Part shown: positions 52,641 through 64,000 of the stretch, one piece after another | Layout of the letters: each line of letters opens with the position of its first letter | How positions within the stretch are numbered: the stretch's first letter is position 1 | NCBI GenBank assembly: GCA_036583965.1 | Contig: JAZBQD010000015.1 | Span: 87,473,309 to 87,537,308 of the forward strand | Origin: Prunella strophiata | Lineage: Eukaryota; Chordata; Aves; Passeriformes; Prunellidae | DNA length: 64,000 nucleotides | Direction: 5' to 3' | Made by a program: the position numbers and the translations under genes | The notes under the pieces: generated by a model | What the model was told of the DNA's origin: nothing | The model's database searches: none | Seen by the model: only the letters and a program-made list of their open reading frames with translations

Positions 52641-55600
52641 CTACACAATGAACAGAAAAACTGTATTAGGTTCTGGAAAGCAGGGACACTTACACTGGAA
52701 TACTGAGATATGAGACTGACAACATTATCTACATTTATAATATGATTACACATGTAAGAAATGTCCAGAGTATTAATCATATCTCCTTAATTTCACTGTC
52801 CTTCCTGCCTAATTATTTTTCAAATTTGCTTCTTATATCAGTACTTCAGTTCAAAACTGTTACCATCTAAACATGTTTCGTATCTTCATCTCTATTTCCC
52901 CATCCCAGACAAGCATCAGAACTATGTTTTTGCACACACACACAAAAAAAAGCATTAAGGTAAGATAAGAGGAAAAAATACTTTATTTTCTCAGATAACT
53001 TCAACATTTGCTGGAGAGGAGCATAAAATAATGTCATCATTGGTGGATTTTTAAAAATATCTCTCATTAAAATAATGGAATAATACGTATTAAAAGCATG
53101 ATGGTGCATGCCAAATTCTCATGAAGCTGTTCTGCATTCATGTTACTGTAACTGAAATCACAATCTGGGCTCTTTTCAGTCTGTTGATTCCAGAGGACTG
53201 CCATGTATAATGGAAAGTTTCTCTCCATCTGGGAATGTTATCTTTTCACCCCAAAGAAGCAAAAAAAAAGTCAGACCAGGACTCTGAATGTGTAAAACAT
53301 GCTGAAATTGCATGGTGGGCCTTTACTGTAGCTTGAACTGTTATCTGCTACCAAGCCAGAAAGCAGACTGCACTATTTTGGGAGATAAGACGCTGGCGTT
53401 AAAGACACTTTGGGGTTTTTTCAACATTATGTACCAGCCAGCTAGTGCCATTGCACAAGCTGGAAATATCATCCAAATATAATTGCTGGATGGTGTGACA
53501 GCTGCAATTCAAGAATCTTCTTATTTTGGAGGAAGTGTTTGTTGCTTTGTGATTCAGTCATTCCTATAATCAAGCATTAAATGAATGATTTCCTGTTTGG
53601 CTCCTAACAGAGGTCTGTGTTGAAGGGTTGATGCCAGTTCATTTCAATAACAAATGCATTTTTAATTTGTGTGTGCTTAGTCAAGATTTTCTGGGTGTAC
53701 AACAGTAGTGATGGTTTCTGAGAAGTATATGAAATATTCATGATATCTCTCTCAAAATGGTGCTAAGCCAACTTCAGATTTAAGCAGGTATTTCTTAGTC
53801 ACAAGCTGTGCTTTGTATTTATTTTTAGTAGGGGTACATGTGGACACAGATAAACAAGTCTCCATCTATTTTGCGTGTCAGTTTGGGAGGCTACGGTGTG
53901 CTAATTATTCCAATGTAAGTGGAAAACTATAATTTACTTCAACAGTGTTTGAGTCATGTGTGAATATATTTTAAATTCTCTCAAATCCCTTTCTGGTGAA
54001 ATAGGAGCATCCAGCAGAGCAGGCTTTTTCAGTGTAGCCAAAATAGGATGTTGTTAGGGAGTAAAACACTGGATTTGCACATCTGTCTGGCAGTGAGTAC
54101 CAGGCAATATATGTTTGTAAAGTTACTGCTGTAAGGTGAACTCTAGGTGCAAAACTAAACAGCAGCTGGCTGTTGCTATAGAGAGTTTTGTGCTGCTTGT
54201 CTTACCCAGTACAGGTCTCTTTTCTGTCAGCAAGGTGATCCTCCCAGCTGGCAAATGAGGGGACCAAATACTGGCCAGTAGCTGGGTTGTCATCTCCAAG
54301 TGGTCTGTCCAAGCATTCTCTCTGACTTCTTATCATCAGCCTGCCACTGTTTTGGTTTTATCCCAAATTTTTTTCCATTTTGCCATCCCAGGAAAGCTGA
54401 CTCCTTCACCTTTAAAAGTTACTCTGGAAAATCCAGTTTCCTGACATCTGCTAGATTTCTTTATGTAAACTGTGCTCTGTATTTTGCCATCTGGAAATGT
54501 TGTCTGATGAGGAGCAAATCCAAAAGCAGCAGCTTGCCCGGGTAGTTATATGCCATGTGTAAACTCTGTCATGGAGTGAACTCTCCAGAGAGTCGCAGGA
54601 GTCTTCATCTGATTGAAGCAATGCCCACTGTGTTTTTTGCTTTGAGGAAGGTCCCTTGAACTATTATGCTGCAGAATATTGCAATATTTCAAATAGATAT
54701 TTCTGCTGTTATTATTTCTGCAGATCCTTTCTGCAGTATCATCATTCTGAGAACCACCCTCTCAGGGTAAAGGAAACACCTTGCAGATATCCCACCCAGC
54801 TCTTCACCTACTTAACTTTTAGCATAGTTTTTGTCTCTTGTACATAGAGAAATCTGAGACTGCAAGGCACCTAAAGCAAGTTGAGTCATTTGTAAAAAGC
54901 AGCCATTCCTTGGGATGTACAACTGCTTCTGATGCTGCCACGTTTTTGGGGGTTTTTAGGTGGCATCACTTCTCTTGTTCAGTTGCAAAGGTTTGACATG
55001 TAGAATCCATATCCTTAGTTTTTCTTTGATACTACAACCTCTGCATGTTGTTACATGGGAGCCTGTCAGGGAAACCATCATTTGTGAAAATGTAAATGGA
55101 TCTCCTACCATCTCATACCTTGCATCAGCTGCCTTTTGCTGGTGCTTAGGAGAGAACCTCATTGCAGTAAGAACTGTGGTGGCAATCACTATTGTCAATT
55201 TGGCTTTAACATAGCTATAGCTACATAGGGTGCTGGTAGCAGTATGGACATAAGCAGGGGCTGTTCTAGCCTGCCAGGTTTCTTGCTTGGATGAAAGCCT
55301 TCTAATAAGTCAGTACCACCCCCTCACTACTGTTTTTGATGCCTAAATTAAGAAGCCTCTGAGTGCTGGGTTATGGCTTTCCATTCTGCACTCACACTGT
55401 ATTTGCAGAGCAGGTGTACATTAAGATATGCTATGTTACCTTGTTGCAAATTTCTTTAATTAAGATACAGCATCTCTTCTTTCATTAAGCTGTGAAAGCA
55501 ATACCTGTTGCTGGCTCAGCTTTCCAGTTCTTGACCTAGTACTACCTAGGAACTCATGAACACTGTGCAGCAATTCAGATGGAAGAACAGAAGAAAGGTA

Positions 55601-58600
55601 TTTTCTTCATTTTTTCAATATTCTGATCTGCTTTCTGAATTTCTCCCTAACTTCTCAAGTGTGACTAGAAAAGCAATTATGTCTAAAAGGTATAAAAACG
55701 TGAGTCTTTCAAAAATCCTTTTGATAGATTATCACAGTTCGCTGACACAGTAGAGTTCTGTTTTGCTCTTTATTAGCTCAGCAGCTGAGAGTGGTAACAT
55801 TTTTCTTAAGGTGTCTACAATCCTGTTTTCTTTTCAAATCTACTTTCTTAGGATTTCTTTTTTTCGAACATGCAGCTTTTGTTATGTTTGTCAAGATTTC
55901 TTGGTTTTATCTCCTGCTTTCATGCATTCATCTTCTACCAGGCTAGCTCAGCTTGGCCTGTGAAATCCATTATGTTGGGTTTCTTTGGATCTAACTTGAA
56001 GTGTAGTTCTTTCCTTAGGAAGACACCTTCTTTGATTGATTTTTTTCAGTACTTCTATATGAAAAAATACAGTTCATCTGTTCTTGGATTAGTTTTCCAA
56101 TTTCTTTGGTTCAGAAAGAATTAAGAACTGTCGTGGTAGAGTTGTTCAGATATAATTTCTCTGCCTTTCCTTGTGTTTGCTGAATTTCTGGTTGTATGCT
56201 CTGAGTTGTGTTACTGTATTGTGATCTGACTTAGTGTCTCACTTAGCAGTATTTTGATAAGCTTCTGCAGTTCTGTATTTGCAGATTTGACTTTGCATCC
56301 ACTTTCCTCCCAAGTCTGTCCTCTGGCAGTTTACATGTAGTAATGGTCAGTACAAGTCTAGAGTTTTCTTAAGGCTGCTTTCACTTCTTCCCCAGTTTTA
56401 CTTTCTGTCTCAATCAGTAAGGAAGAGAAGATTGAATTTTTATCTGTAGTTACCAGGTGTGCCACCTGTTACACCTTCTAAACTCTTCCAGTGAGTAACC
56501 AGGAATTTTAGATTTGATCCTGCTCTCAAAGGAATGTGTATATTTTTATTGTGTTATTTCAAAGGCTTACCTCTCACAAATGAAAAATTTATCATGCTCC
56601 CAGTCCAGTGCTTCTGACTGGAAATGGACCATTGTCTTGAGTTGGTCTGAATTGGAGTGGAAGCAAGATGCCCTGACATCATCTTCTCTATGCTTTTACA
56701 TAGTCACAATCTAAAATAAGTCCAGTTGTACTTGCAGAACTGGAAATGAATTAAAATAAAATTGATTTGGGGGGGGAGGATGTTAATTTTTCTCTTTTTT
56801 TTTTTTTTTTTTTTGCCTATTTTTCCTGTTATTTTATTTGCATTGATTACAGTAGCAAATTTGAAGTCTAGAAGGGTCATTTCCTAGCCTAGAGTGTTGG
56901 CCCATGGTCACAGAACAGGTGCTGTTAGTGTTTTGGTACTGATGTAGCAGGTGACACCCCAAGTTGCTGCAGCTTGTCTGTACCACACTTTTCCACTTCT
57001 GTAATGATGATCTGGGTTTGCTTGAAGGCTGTTTTGAGTTACTTTTCAATGTGGCATCAATGCTGTGGGGTTTTTGTGTGTTATTAGTTTGTCTCATAGC
57101 ACATGCCACAGAAGTTTTCCAAATGATTCACATACTGAAGGGGGCTCATTTGGTCAGCTGATTTGGAGAGGTACTTCTATACACTTTTCAAAATCAAGCT
57201 TAACCTTTTATACCAACCTATTTTTCTCCTTCAAATGTTCACTTATTTTATTTCATAGAATTGGAGTGCTAGGCTGCAGTCACAACAAGGAATGTCATGG
57301 GCAGACACAGACAAAAAGAGGCTCCCAGTCTTTTCTAGGTAGTAATCTGTCTGAATTAGGTTTTGTAGTTGGTACTGTTGCAGGAAAACCTAGGCTGATA
57401 TTAGAGATGCTCAAAACTTCTGTAAGGAACTTTAAATCTCAAAGATTCAGAAACCTGTTTGAATATTTTTACTTTCCTCAGGCTTCAAGAGATCCTATGC
57501 ATGTTGAAGCCAAGCAAAATTCATATTTAGCAATGAACAGAGCAATGCAGTTTTTTCATCCAAGCTATGTTTTGGTATTGGCCATATCCCAGGCTCACAG
57601 CAGCAGTGCTGAGTGTCATGCCACAGATATTAAAACAATCCCAAAATTAATGGAGCTTTCTGTGAGCTGACACATCTACATTTTCATCAGTGATGCCTAA
57701 GACTTGCATCTATAGCAGTGTTTCTTTTCTTAAAACTACTCTCTTCAGTCAATTTTGATTTCAGGAGTATATTCAGCCCTATTTTTATGCATTTTTATCT
57801 CAGCTACTCACCCTTAGCTTCCTTTACAGTCAGTGAAACTTAACAGGCACTTCCAAAGTGCAGCTCTATCTTGTTTAGACTCTTACATTAGTCTGAGGTT
57901 AAGCCTACCCAAGACTTGCTCTTAATATATGAGGAGACCAACTCAGAGGCAGAAGCCCACACTGTAAAAATTTGTACCAGCTGAATCCTGCTCCATTTGA
58001 TTGCCAAGAAGCTCTACCTAGTTGGGAAAATTTCAAGAGGATGTAACATTTTTAATACATAATCCATGACATTTGAAAATCTCTTCTTCCTTATAAATCT
58101 AAAGAAAACATTGATGGTACTTTATCTAAGCATTGTGCAAAGCAATTGATTTGCTTCTTTCTAATTATTCAGATCTGAATTATTAGCAAAGCAGATTCCT
58201 ATTGAAAGCAGGTATAATTAATGCACCAGAAAGCTTCTGCTCTCAGCTTCATACTATAACCTTTGCTTTCTAAAATCATCATGAAAATTATAGTGGCCTT
58301 TGAAAGGAAGAATTCATGCAAAGCATCCCCCAGGGCTTATTTGAAATAAAAGCCAAGGACAACCTCAGAAAAAAGCAAGGTTAAGATCCAACTGGACAGC
58401 ACAGACTGGGATTTAGTTTCAGTTGTCAGATGAAAAGGGCAGGACTTGTTTATTTAGTTCCACCCTTTGGTTAAGCAGCAGCATGACAATTGCTGCAAAG
58501 GAGGACGCTTTATCGTTATCTTGTATAATAATATTTATTGTTAATTTATTATTGCCTCATACAGCTGCAGGTTGGAGTGGTTCACCTGAGATGTTTCAGT

Positions 58601-58630
58601 GTGGGAGGGAAGGATGGGAGGATGGAAAGG
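52641..58630. other. Intronic, nothing firmly recognised
   Basis: From about 55560 to 56500 the + strand is markedly T-rich, which may be more decayed LINE sequence, but I could not align it to one. The longest open frame of the window (57065-57670) is here and is unrecognised. Confidence 0.5.
56795..56814 (+). repeat. Poly-T tract (20 T)
   Basis: Homopolymer T shortly after a run of eight G at about 56769-56776. Confidence 0.9.
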
Positions 58631-58638
58631 CTGTGTGC

Positions 58639-58715
58639 CGTGACTGCATCAATGCCGCTTTGGCCGGTTAATGGAGCAGCGGCAGCGCTCGGCTCAGAGG
58701 CAGCGCGGAGCTTCG
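58639..58715. promoter_or_regulatory. Small CpG-dense patch in the intron
   Basis: Nine CpG dinucleotides fall within 77 bp, including GCAGCGCTCGGCTC and GCAGCGCGGAGC, in an intron where CpG is otherwise rare. It is too short for a classical CpG island. It could be a protected regulatory element, an alternative first exon or promoter, or a GC-rich remnant. No TATA box or clear donor was identified. Confidence 0.35.
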
Positions 58716-58759
58716 CCTTCCCAGCTGGAGGAGCAGCCCACAACCACTGCCATCACTGA

Positions 58760-61700
58760 GCACAGCAGCCTGATAAAGGAATAGAGACAGAACTGTGTTT
58801 GATTTCCAGAGTGGAGGGGCAGGAACTTCTCCTGACCCTGTCAAGGCTTTACTGATCTTAATGGGTCTGCCACAGAGAAAAACTCTGCTTGAACAGCAGA
58901 GGGGGGCTGCTCCTCAGGGACAAGTTCAAAAATACCAGCTCAGAAACATTAATAAAAACATTTCCCACTGTTTCTTCATCAAAGCATAAAAGAAACAGCG
59001 TACTGCAGAGCATGCTGGCAAAATCTGTACGCTTCTACCATAAAATACACATAGGCTCATTTCTATAAACTAGTAACTGAGAGTTTCTTGTAGAGTGGAT
59101 GAATTTGTTACAGTAACTAGTTTCTGGCATAAGTAGATCCCATAAAGAGGGTTTAATGCTTATTTCTAATCTTCTGGAAGGTTGTACAAATGAAAAAAAA
59201 TGAGGTTAATCACCAAGGAAAATCACTAATGAAGTAATACATCTTTTCTTAAATATTAATTATAATTCATTTTTTCCCATCACAGAATTTACACGGTTCT
59301 CATGAATCAAGGATTAATTCAAAGGTTTACATTTATCCTCTGCTATGAATGGATTCCTTCTCAGTGGAGAGTGAATGAATTTATTTTGTACCAGCTTTTC
59401 TGCTTGAAAAGAAAATCCTTCATAGAAGAACTGGCAATCTTAGCCAGAGAAATCCAGAACAAGTAAAGCATTTTATTGTTCAGGGTGTTAGACCCTAAGG
59501 AGTTCTGCATCTAAATGCTTATATTTTTTTTTTTCCCATCTGGTCAGCAGTAGCATAGCAGGTTATGCTACTTAACATGTACGACACTTGTTTGGGAGGA
59601 AGATTTGTATTGAAGAAAGGCAGCATGTTCCACAGTTTTAGTATAACATCTGTTATCATTCAGTGCTACTCTTAGCCCAGCATGCCCTTCCTCTAAATAT
59701 CTTATTAATTAAACTGGCTTAGTAGGAAAATAATTAATACTATAAGTCCTGTACCTACTTAGAAAGGATTTAGAAACTGAAAAAATTGGTTTCGTCTGAG
59801 CTTCAGCTCGAGGGTTGTGGGTTTTTTCATTCTTGAGCACAAGCAGATTATAATAGGGAATATTTGAGAAATTTATATATATACAGACTTCGAAATATAT
59901 ATTCTATCTTTGAAATTCTGCAACTGCAAAAATAGTCCACTACTTTGAGAAGTCTTAGTCACTACTGGAGGGTCTTCCTCAGCAATTGGTTTGGAAGAGA
60001 TGCTCCTGCACTTCTTCTAAATGTCCTGATAGCCCTTTTTAGCACCTGATTCCCCAAAAGCCTTAATTCTAGTCTGCAAAAAGACTGTGTTTCTTAGCAG
60101 TACTGTGATAATGAGGTGGGACCTCCTAGCCATGGAGTCGGTCCTAATGCTGCCACCTTGCATAACCAGCTCTTGACTGGGCAGGAGAGTGAGACAGAGC
60201 ACCCAGGTGGATGCCAGTGAATTTGTGTGCAAAATGTGGATCTGTTATTTAGCTGTCTGTGGTCAGATAGAGTACAGAAATAGAATCTGCCTGTGTCTTT
60301 GTTCTGTATGTAGTGCTGCTGTCTATATGCAGAAACTGCTGCTTTGCTGCTGATTCACCCAGCTTGGTTTCCCACTGAAGAGCAAGTTCAGTTTGCTGCT
60401 TATTCTAAGAGAAAATTACACTTTTTGAGACCTATTGGAAAAGGTGCTGGGTGCCACCAAATTGCTCTTTAAACTCAGTCAGAGTTTTAACAATTTCTTT
60501 GGTGGGAAAAGGCTCAGGAATTAGTTAGCAGCTTGTTCTGGCTCTTCTTGGAAGGTCTGAGAGCAGCTATTCTTAAGGAGGAAGAGAAAAGAGCTTTAAA
60601 TGCTGTACCAGAGCAAGACCCTTTCAGCACAGGGAAAAGGCAGCTTGGAGAGCAGTCTGCAGCATGACTCCAGAGTTTTATAGTTGAGCCTTTCTTTTCA
60701 AAAGCATATTAGAAACTTAGAAATCAGTGTTTTGTTGCAAGTCAGTTGAGGTGCCTAAAGCGCTTCTTCAAATGGGTGTAAAGCACTCTGGAAAATGCTG
60801 TGGCTGTTACGTTAACAACCTCCAAAATCAAACTGCACCATGTGGCTGGTTAATGGGTATGGGGTCTTATGCTTCAGCGAAGGGACCTGCCTTTAATTCT
60901 CATCCAGGCTGAAGTTCAGAGAGTGTGTCTCTCCCTGGGGAGATCAGAGTTTTTAATTAGCTTCTGACTGTACATATTGGTCATTTTTGTCCCAAAGAAC
61001 ACATGCTCAAAACTGATTTTAAAAACAGGGAAGCCTGTATTTATCCTGTGGAGAAAAGTGAAGCAGAGCTGGCCTTGTTCATATTAGCCCTAAGTATCTG
61101 GCAGCAAATAAGTTGCAATAAGCACCGTGTGCCAGTATAAGCATAGCAAATTCACCAGATATATGGGTCCCTGTGGGAACAATCACCACACAGCAGTACC
61201 AAGAAAGGTTGCACCCTCCTGTTTTCAGAGGAGAAGAGGGGGTTTCCAAGCCTCTTTTGCTTTAAATCTGCCTTGGGCAGGCTGATGCTAAGTCTCAGTT
61301 ATTTTGTGTGTGTGTGCATCAGTGCTGGGTCTGATAGAGGAGCATATGGCAGAAGCCATTTGCCCTTGACTGTGCCTCTCTTTTGGCAGGCACAGACTTG
61401 TTTCTCACTGAGCAGGTTCAGTCGCAGCCACTCCTTCACATCACTTCTTGAGCCCCCAGCTTGCTGGCTTTCAGCTCTTTGCCTGTGTGTGTGTCCTTTG
61501 GGGTGTTTTGGTTAATTGGACATTGTTTTAATTACCACTGCCCTAAAGAAACATGTATTTTCTAGCTGTCGTTTTGCTGCCTCAGTGACCACGGTCTCCA
61601 AGCAGCCAATACAGAACTCGAGCTGTCCAGATCTGGTGTAAATTATAGTGGCTCTCTTGGAGTTTCCCTCCTTTACATCTCTTTAGGGGAAAGCACTCCT

Positions 61701-62235
61701 CCAGGGAAGAGAAGGCTCTGTTAAACAGCTATTTTTTTTGCACTGTCCCAAACACCTTTATCTGCCCTTCTTGGAACAGGTGGCAAAGAAACCTTGGCTT
61801 TCATTCTCTTCCACAGCCTGGACACAGTTCGTGGCCGTGTTCTGTGGCCACATCTTTCCTTCGTTTGAGCCTTTATGCTGCCTTCTTTCTTACCTTTCCC
61901 TCTCCAGCTTCTGCAATAATTTCCTTTTTCTCCCTTTGCTGTCTCTAATTCTTCACAGAAACAAGAAATGTTTGGCTTATGTGTCCAAATCAAGCAATGG
62001 GTGTGCAGGCATGCCCTCAAATCAGTCAGTCAACCCCCATTTTTGTCAATAATAGCCTCAATACAGTAGCAGACATTCTCTGGACTACCAGTAGCCTTTA
62101 TTTCGAGATGCTAAACTACACTGACTTGAAGAGGAGAAAGAGCATTTTTTAAATGCCTTTAAAAAGCACAGAGCCTTTTAAAACTATAATTTCCTTTCTT
62201 TGCTATTTATATTGACCCTTATCCTTTGCTTACAG
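58760..62235. other. Intronic, leading to the RPEL exon
   Basis: No transposon or further exon recognised; a MEF2-like GCTATTTATA lies close before the acceptor at about 62202-62211. Confidence 0.55.
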
Positions 62236-62316
62236 CTTTGGAAAGAAAAATGTCAATGAGACAAAGCAGAGAGGAGCTTATAAAACGAGGAGTGCTGAAA
62301 GAAATTTTTGATAAAG
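62236..62316 (+). CDS. PHACTR1: PHACTR1 internal coding exon carrying the N-terminal RPEL motif
   Basis: This 81-nt exon encodes 27 codons reading [19 protein letters not shown] and then VLKEIFDK. The core [13 protein letters not shown] is a degenerate RPEL motif (Arg, Glu-Leu, Arg-Gly-Val-Leu retained; the Pro is replaced by Gln), as in the N-terminal RPEL of PHACTR1, which binds G-actin and so governs nuclear import through the neighbouring basic stretch. The acceptor is CTTACAG ending at 62235, the donor AAG|GTAAGT after 62316, a full consensus. Joining to the exon ending at 17662 restores the split Ala codon and gives HTSAALERK, as recalled for human PHACTR1. Phase is 1 on both sides. Differences from human that I recall are Ile to Met in ERKMS and Tyr to Phe in EIFDK. 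The exon is too short to be found by open-frame length alone; splice sites and motif support it. The next exon lies beyond the window. Confidence 0.95.
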
Positions 62317-64000
62317 GTAAGTGTTCTTCTTTTCACAACAGTAAATTGACATCCTATATAGTTTTATGGCCAGACATTGCATAATTATTACACTAGGAAC
62401 TGGGAATAGAGAGTTCTGAATTGCAAGACTGTGCAAAATAAGATCTCTAAACACTTATTTTGACTTTGCCGTGGTCTGGACCTCTCTGTTGGATACATGT
62501 GGTAGTTACTTAGCAAATAAAAGTGAAAACTAATCAGAAATATAAAGCAATAGAAATAAAAATCACATCAATAGGCAGTACTCACTGACTGCAAAAGAGC
62601 AAAGCATCCAGGCTGTGGAGAAAATAATTGTAGTGGGTTCATGCCTCTGTGTGTTACAATTGTCTGGTTGAGTCACTTTGGGATTAACTATTGTGGAAAA
62701 GGGAAAGATTTAAAGGTTTTGGATCCTGATGAGAACAGAACAATATACTTTCCCTTGAAAGAGCTCAGAAGAGATAATAATTTCTTGTTCAGATAATTAG
62801 TTTGTTGAGTTCGTAATGTCTTGTTTATGCAAAATGCCATTGTTTTACAAACATCATTTTACACTGGTAACACAATACATAGTTGACATCCATCACATGC
62901 ATGTCAGTCTTTGAGTGCATCTTCTATTTGTTTTGCTACTTCCCTTGTCAATTACTAAGGCAATTAATTCAACAAATTATATAAAAAACATAATAAAGTT
63001 ACTTTTTAATCACAATACAACTTGTGCATATGCTTTAAAGCCTCATTAATTCAAAGACTAAAGGTTTTTGACAGTAGCAGTACAAAATCTCATAGAAATC
63101 AACAGAAAATAGAAGTTTTCACAGATATCAGAAGTATAGCCTACTTCATAAATTCAGGAGCATTTAAATCTGCTACTTACTTTTTACTCTAGCTTATGAG
63201 GAATTTAAAAATTTGCTAACCCAGTCTGATAATTTTTTTAAGGTAAAAACAAACAGCAGCAAAAATGTGCTTATCATTAAATTTTACAGTTTCTACCAAC
63301 TATATGTTGTAGTGTGCTCTCACTATGACCTGCAGGCTTAGAAATCATCCTAGATGTGACCTGAGAGTAAAAACAACTCATGTCAATAGGTTTGCCCTTC
63401 TCAGTGCTTTGTGTTGTCCACATTTTGTAGTGTGACTCAGATCGGACCTGCAGCCAGTGAGGCATGGTCCAGGCTGTCACACCAAGTGATCAGTGCTTCA
63501 GCCAGCTCAGAAGACAGCCTTCAGTCACACCTCTGTCCCACCATCCCTACATAAACCTAAAGACCTCCCCAGGAAAAATCTTTTCTGTGAAGTCTGACTC
63601 CGCCTTCCATGTTGAAACTTGGGGAGATTCCCCTTGTATTGCTACCAAAGCGCTATAGTTCTTTCTATTGATCAAATAATGATGTAGTTTGTAAACTGTG
63701 TCATCTTGTGAAGCAGATTCTAAGTTGTCTGTAGGTATTTGAAAGAAAAAAATTCATTCCTTCTTATAGTAATTTTTCACCTTTACAAAGCTGCTGTGAA
63801 AAGAAAGAGGTAGGGCAGAGAAGAAAGTGGTAATACACAAGAATAGCAGCAGTCCTCAAACAGCTATGATGATACAAGGATATGAGCAAGGCAAGATGTG
63901 TAGAGCAAAAGCATTATTTCCTTCAGTGGTGTAATAATCTGAGAGTAACTCTAATGAAGGATTTATTTCATTGACAACCTTAAGTGGAAATTACATTTTC
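62317..64000 (+). other. PHACTR1: PHACTR1 downstream intron, partial
   Basis: This begins with the consensus donor GTAAGT and continues to the window end without a recognisable acceptor plus PHACTR1 coding sequence. It is AT-rich, with no clear transposon. The open frames on both strands at 63277-63658 look like chance. Confidence 0.85.

Overview
The window is nuclear DNA of a vertebrate, almost certainly a bird. It is AT-rich and nearly all intronic. Two short exons with correct splice signals encode consecutive pieces of PHACTR1 (phosphatase and actin regulator 1) on the + strand. Bird origin is supported by two CR1 LINE 3' ends of avian type and by two solo retroviral LTRs of types I recall from bird, especially passerine-like, genomes. 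The species cannot be fixed from sequence alone.

Layout. Positions 1-17497 are the intron upstream of the first visible exon; they hold a 348-bp class II (ERVK-like) solo LTR (4235-4582, 6-bp target duplication), a 572-bp solo LTR (9389-9960, 5-bp duplication) and a truncated CR1 (about 16460-16932). Exon A (17498-17662, 165 nt) encodes the conserved basic region before the N-terminal RPEL motif. A 44,573-bp intron follows (17663-62235), with a second CR1 (about 47815-47935), an old and badly decayed CR1/L3-type reverse transcriptase fragment on the - strand (about 51780-52640), microsatellites, and patches of unusual composition that may be regulatory. Exon B (62236-62316, 81 nt) encodes the N-terminal RPEL motif and ends at a consensus donor. 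The rest is the start of the next intron.

Both visible introns join in phase 1 and both exon lengths are multiples of three, so the two exons form one open reading frame across the splice. Other exons of the gene, including its start and its three C-terminal RPEL motifs, lie outside the window.

No bacterial, CRISPR, plasmid or clustered gene system is present. The stretches most worth a second look are a - strand segment at 28113-28534 that combines a TATA box, a fair Kozak ATG, a 106-codon frame with coding-like composition and a splice donor; a dense CpG patch at 58639-58715; an X-box plus TATA arrangement near 30677-30808; and several unexplained hairpins and GC-rich islands. These are candidates, not established genes.
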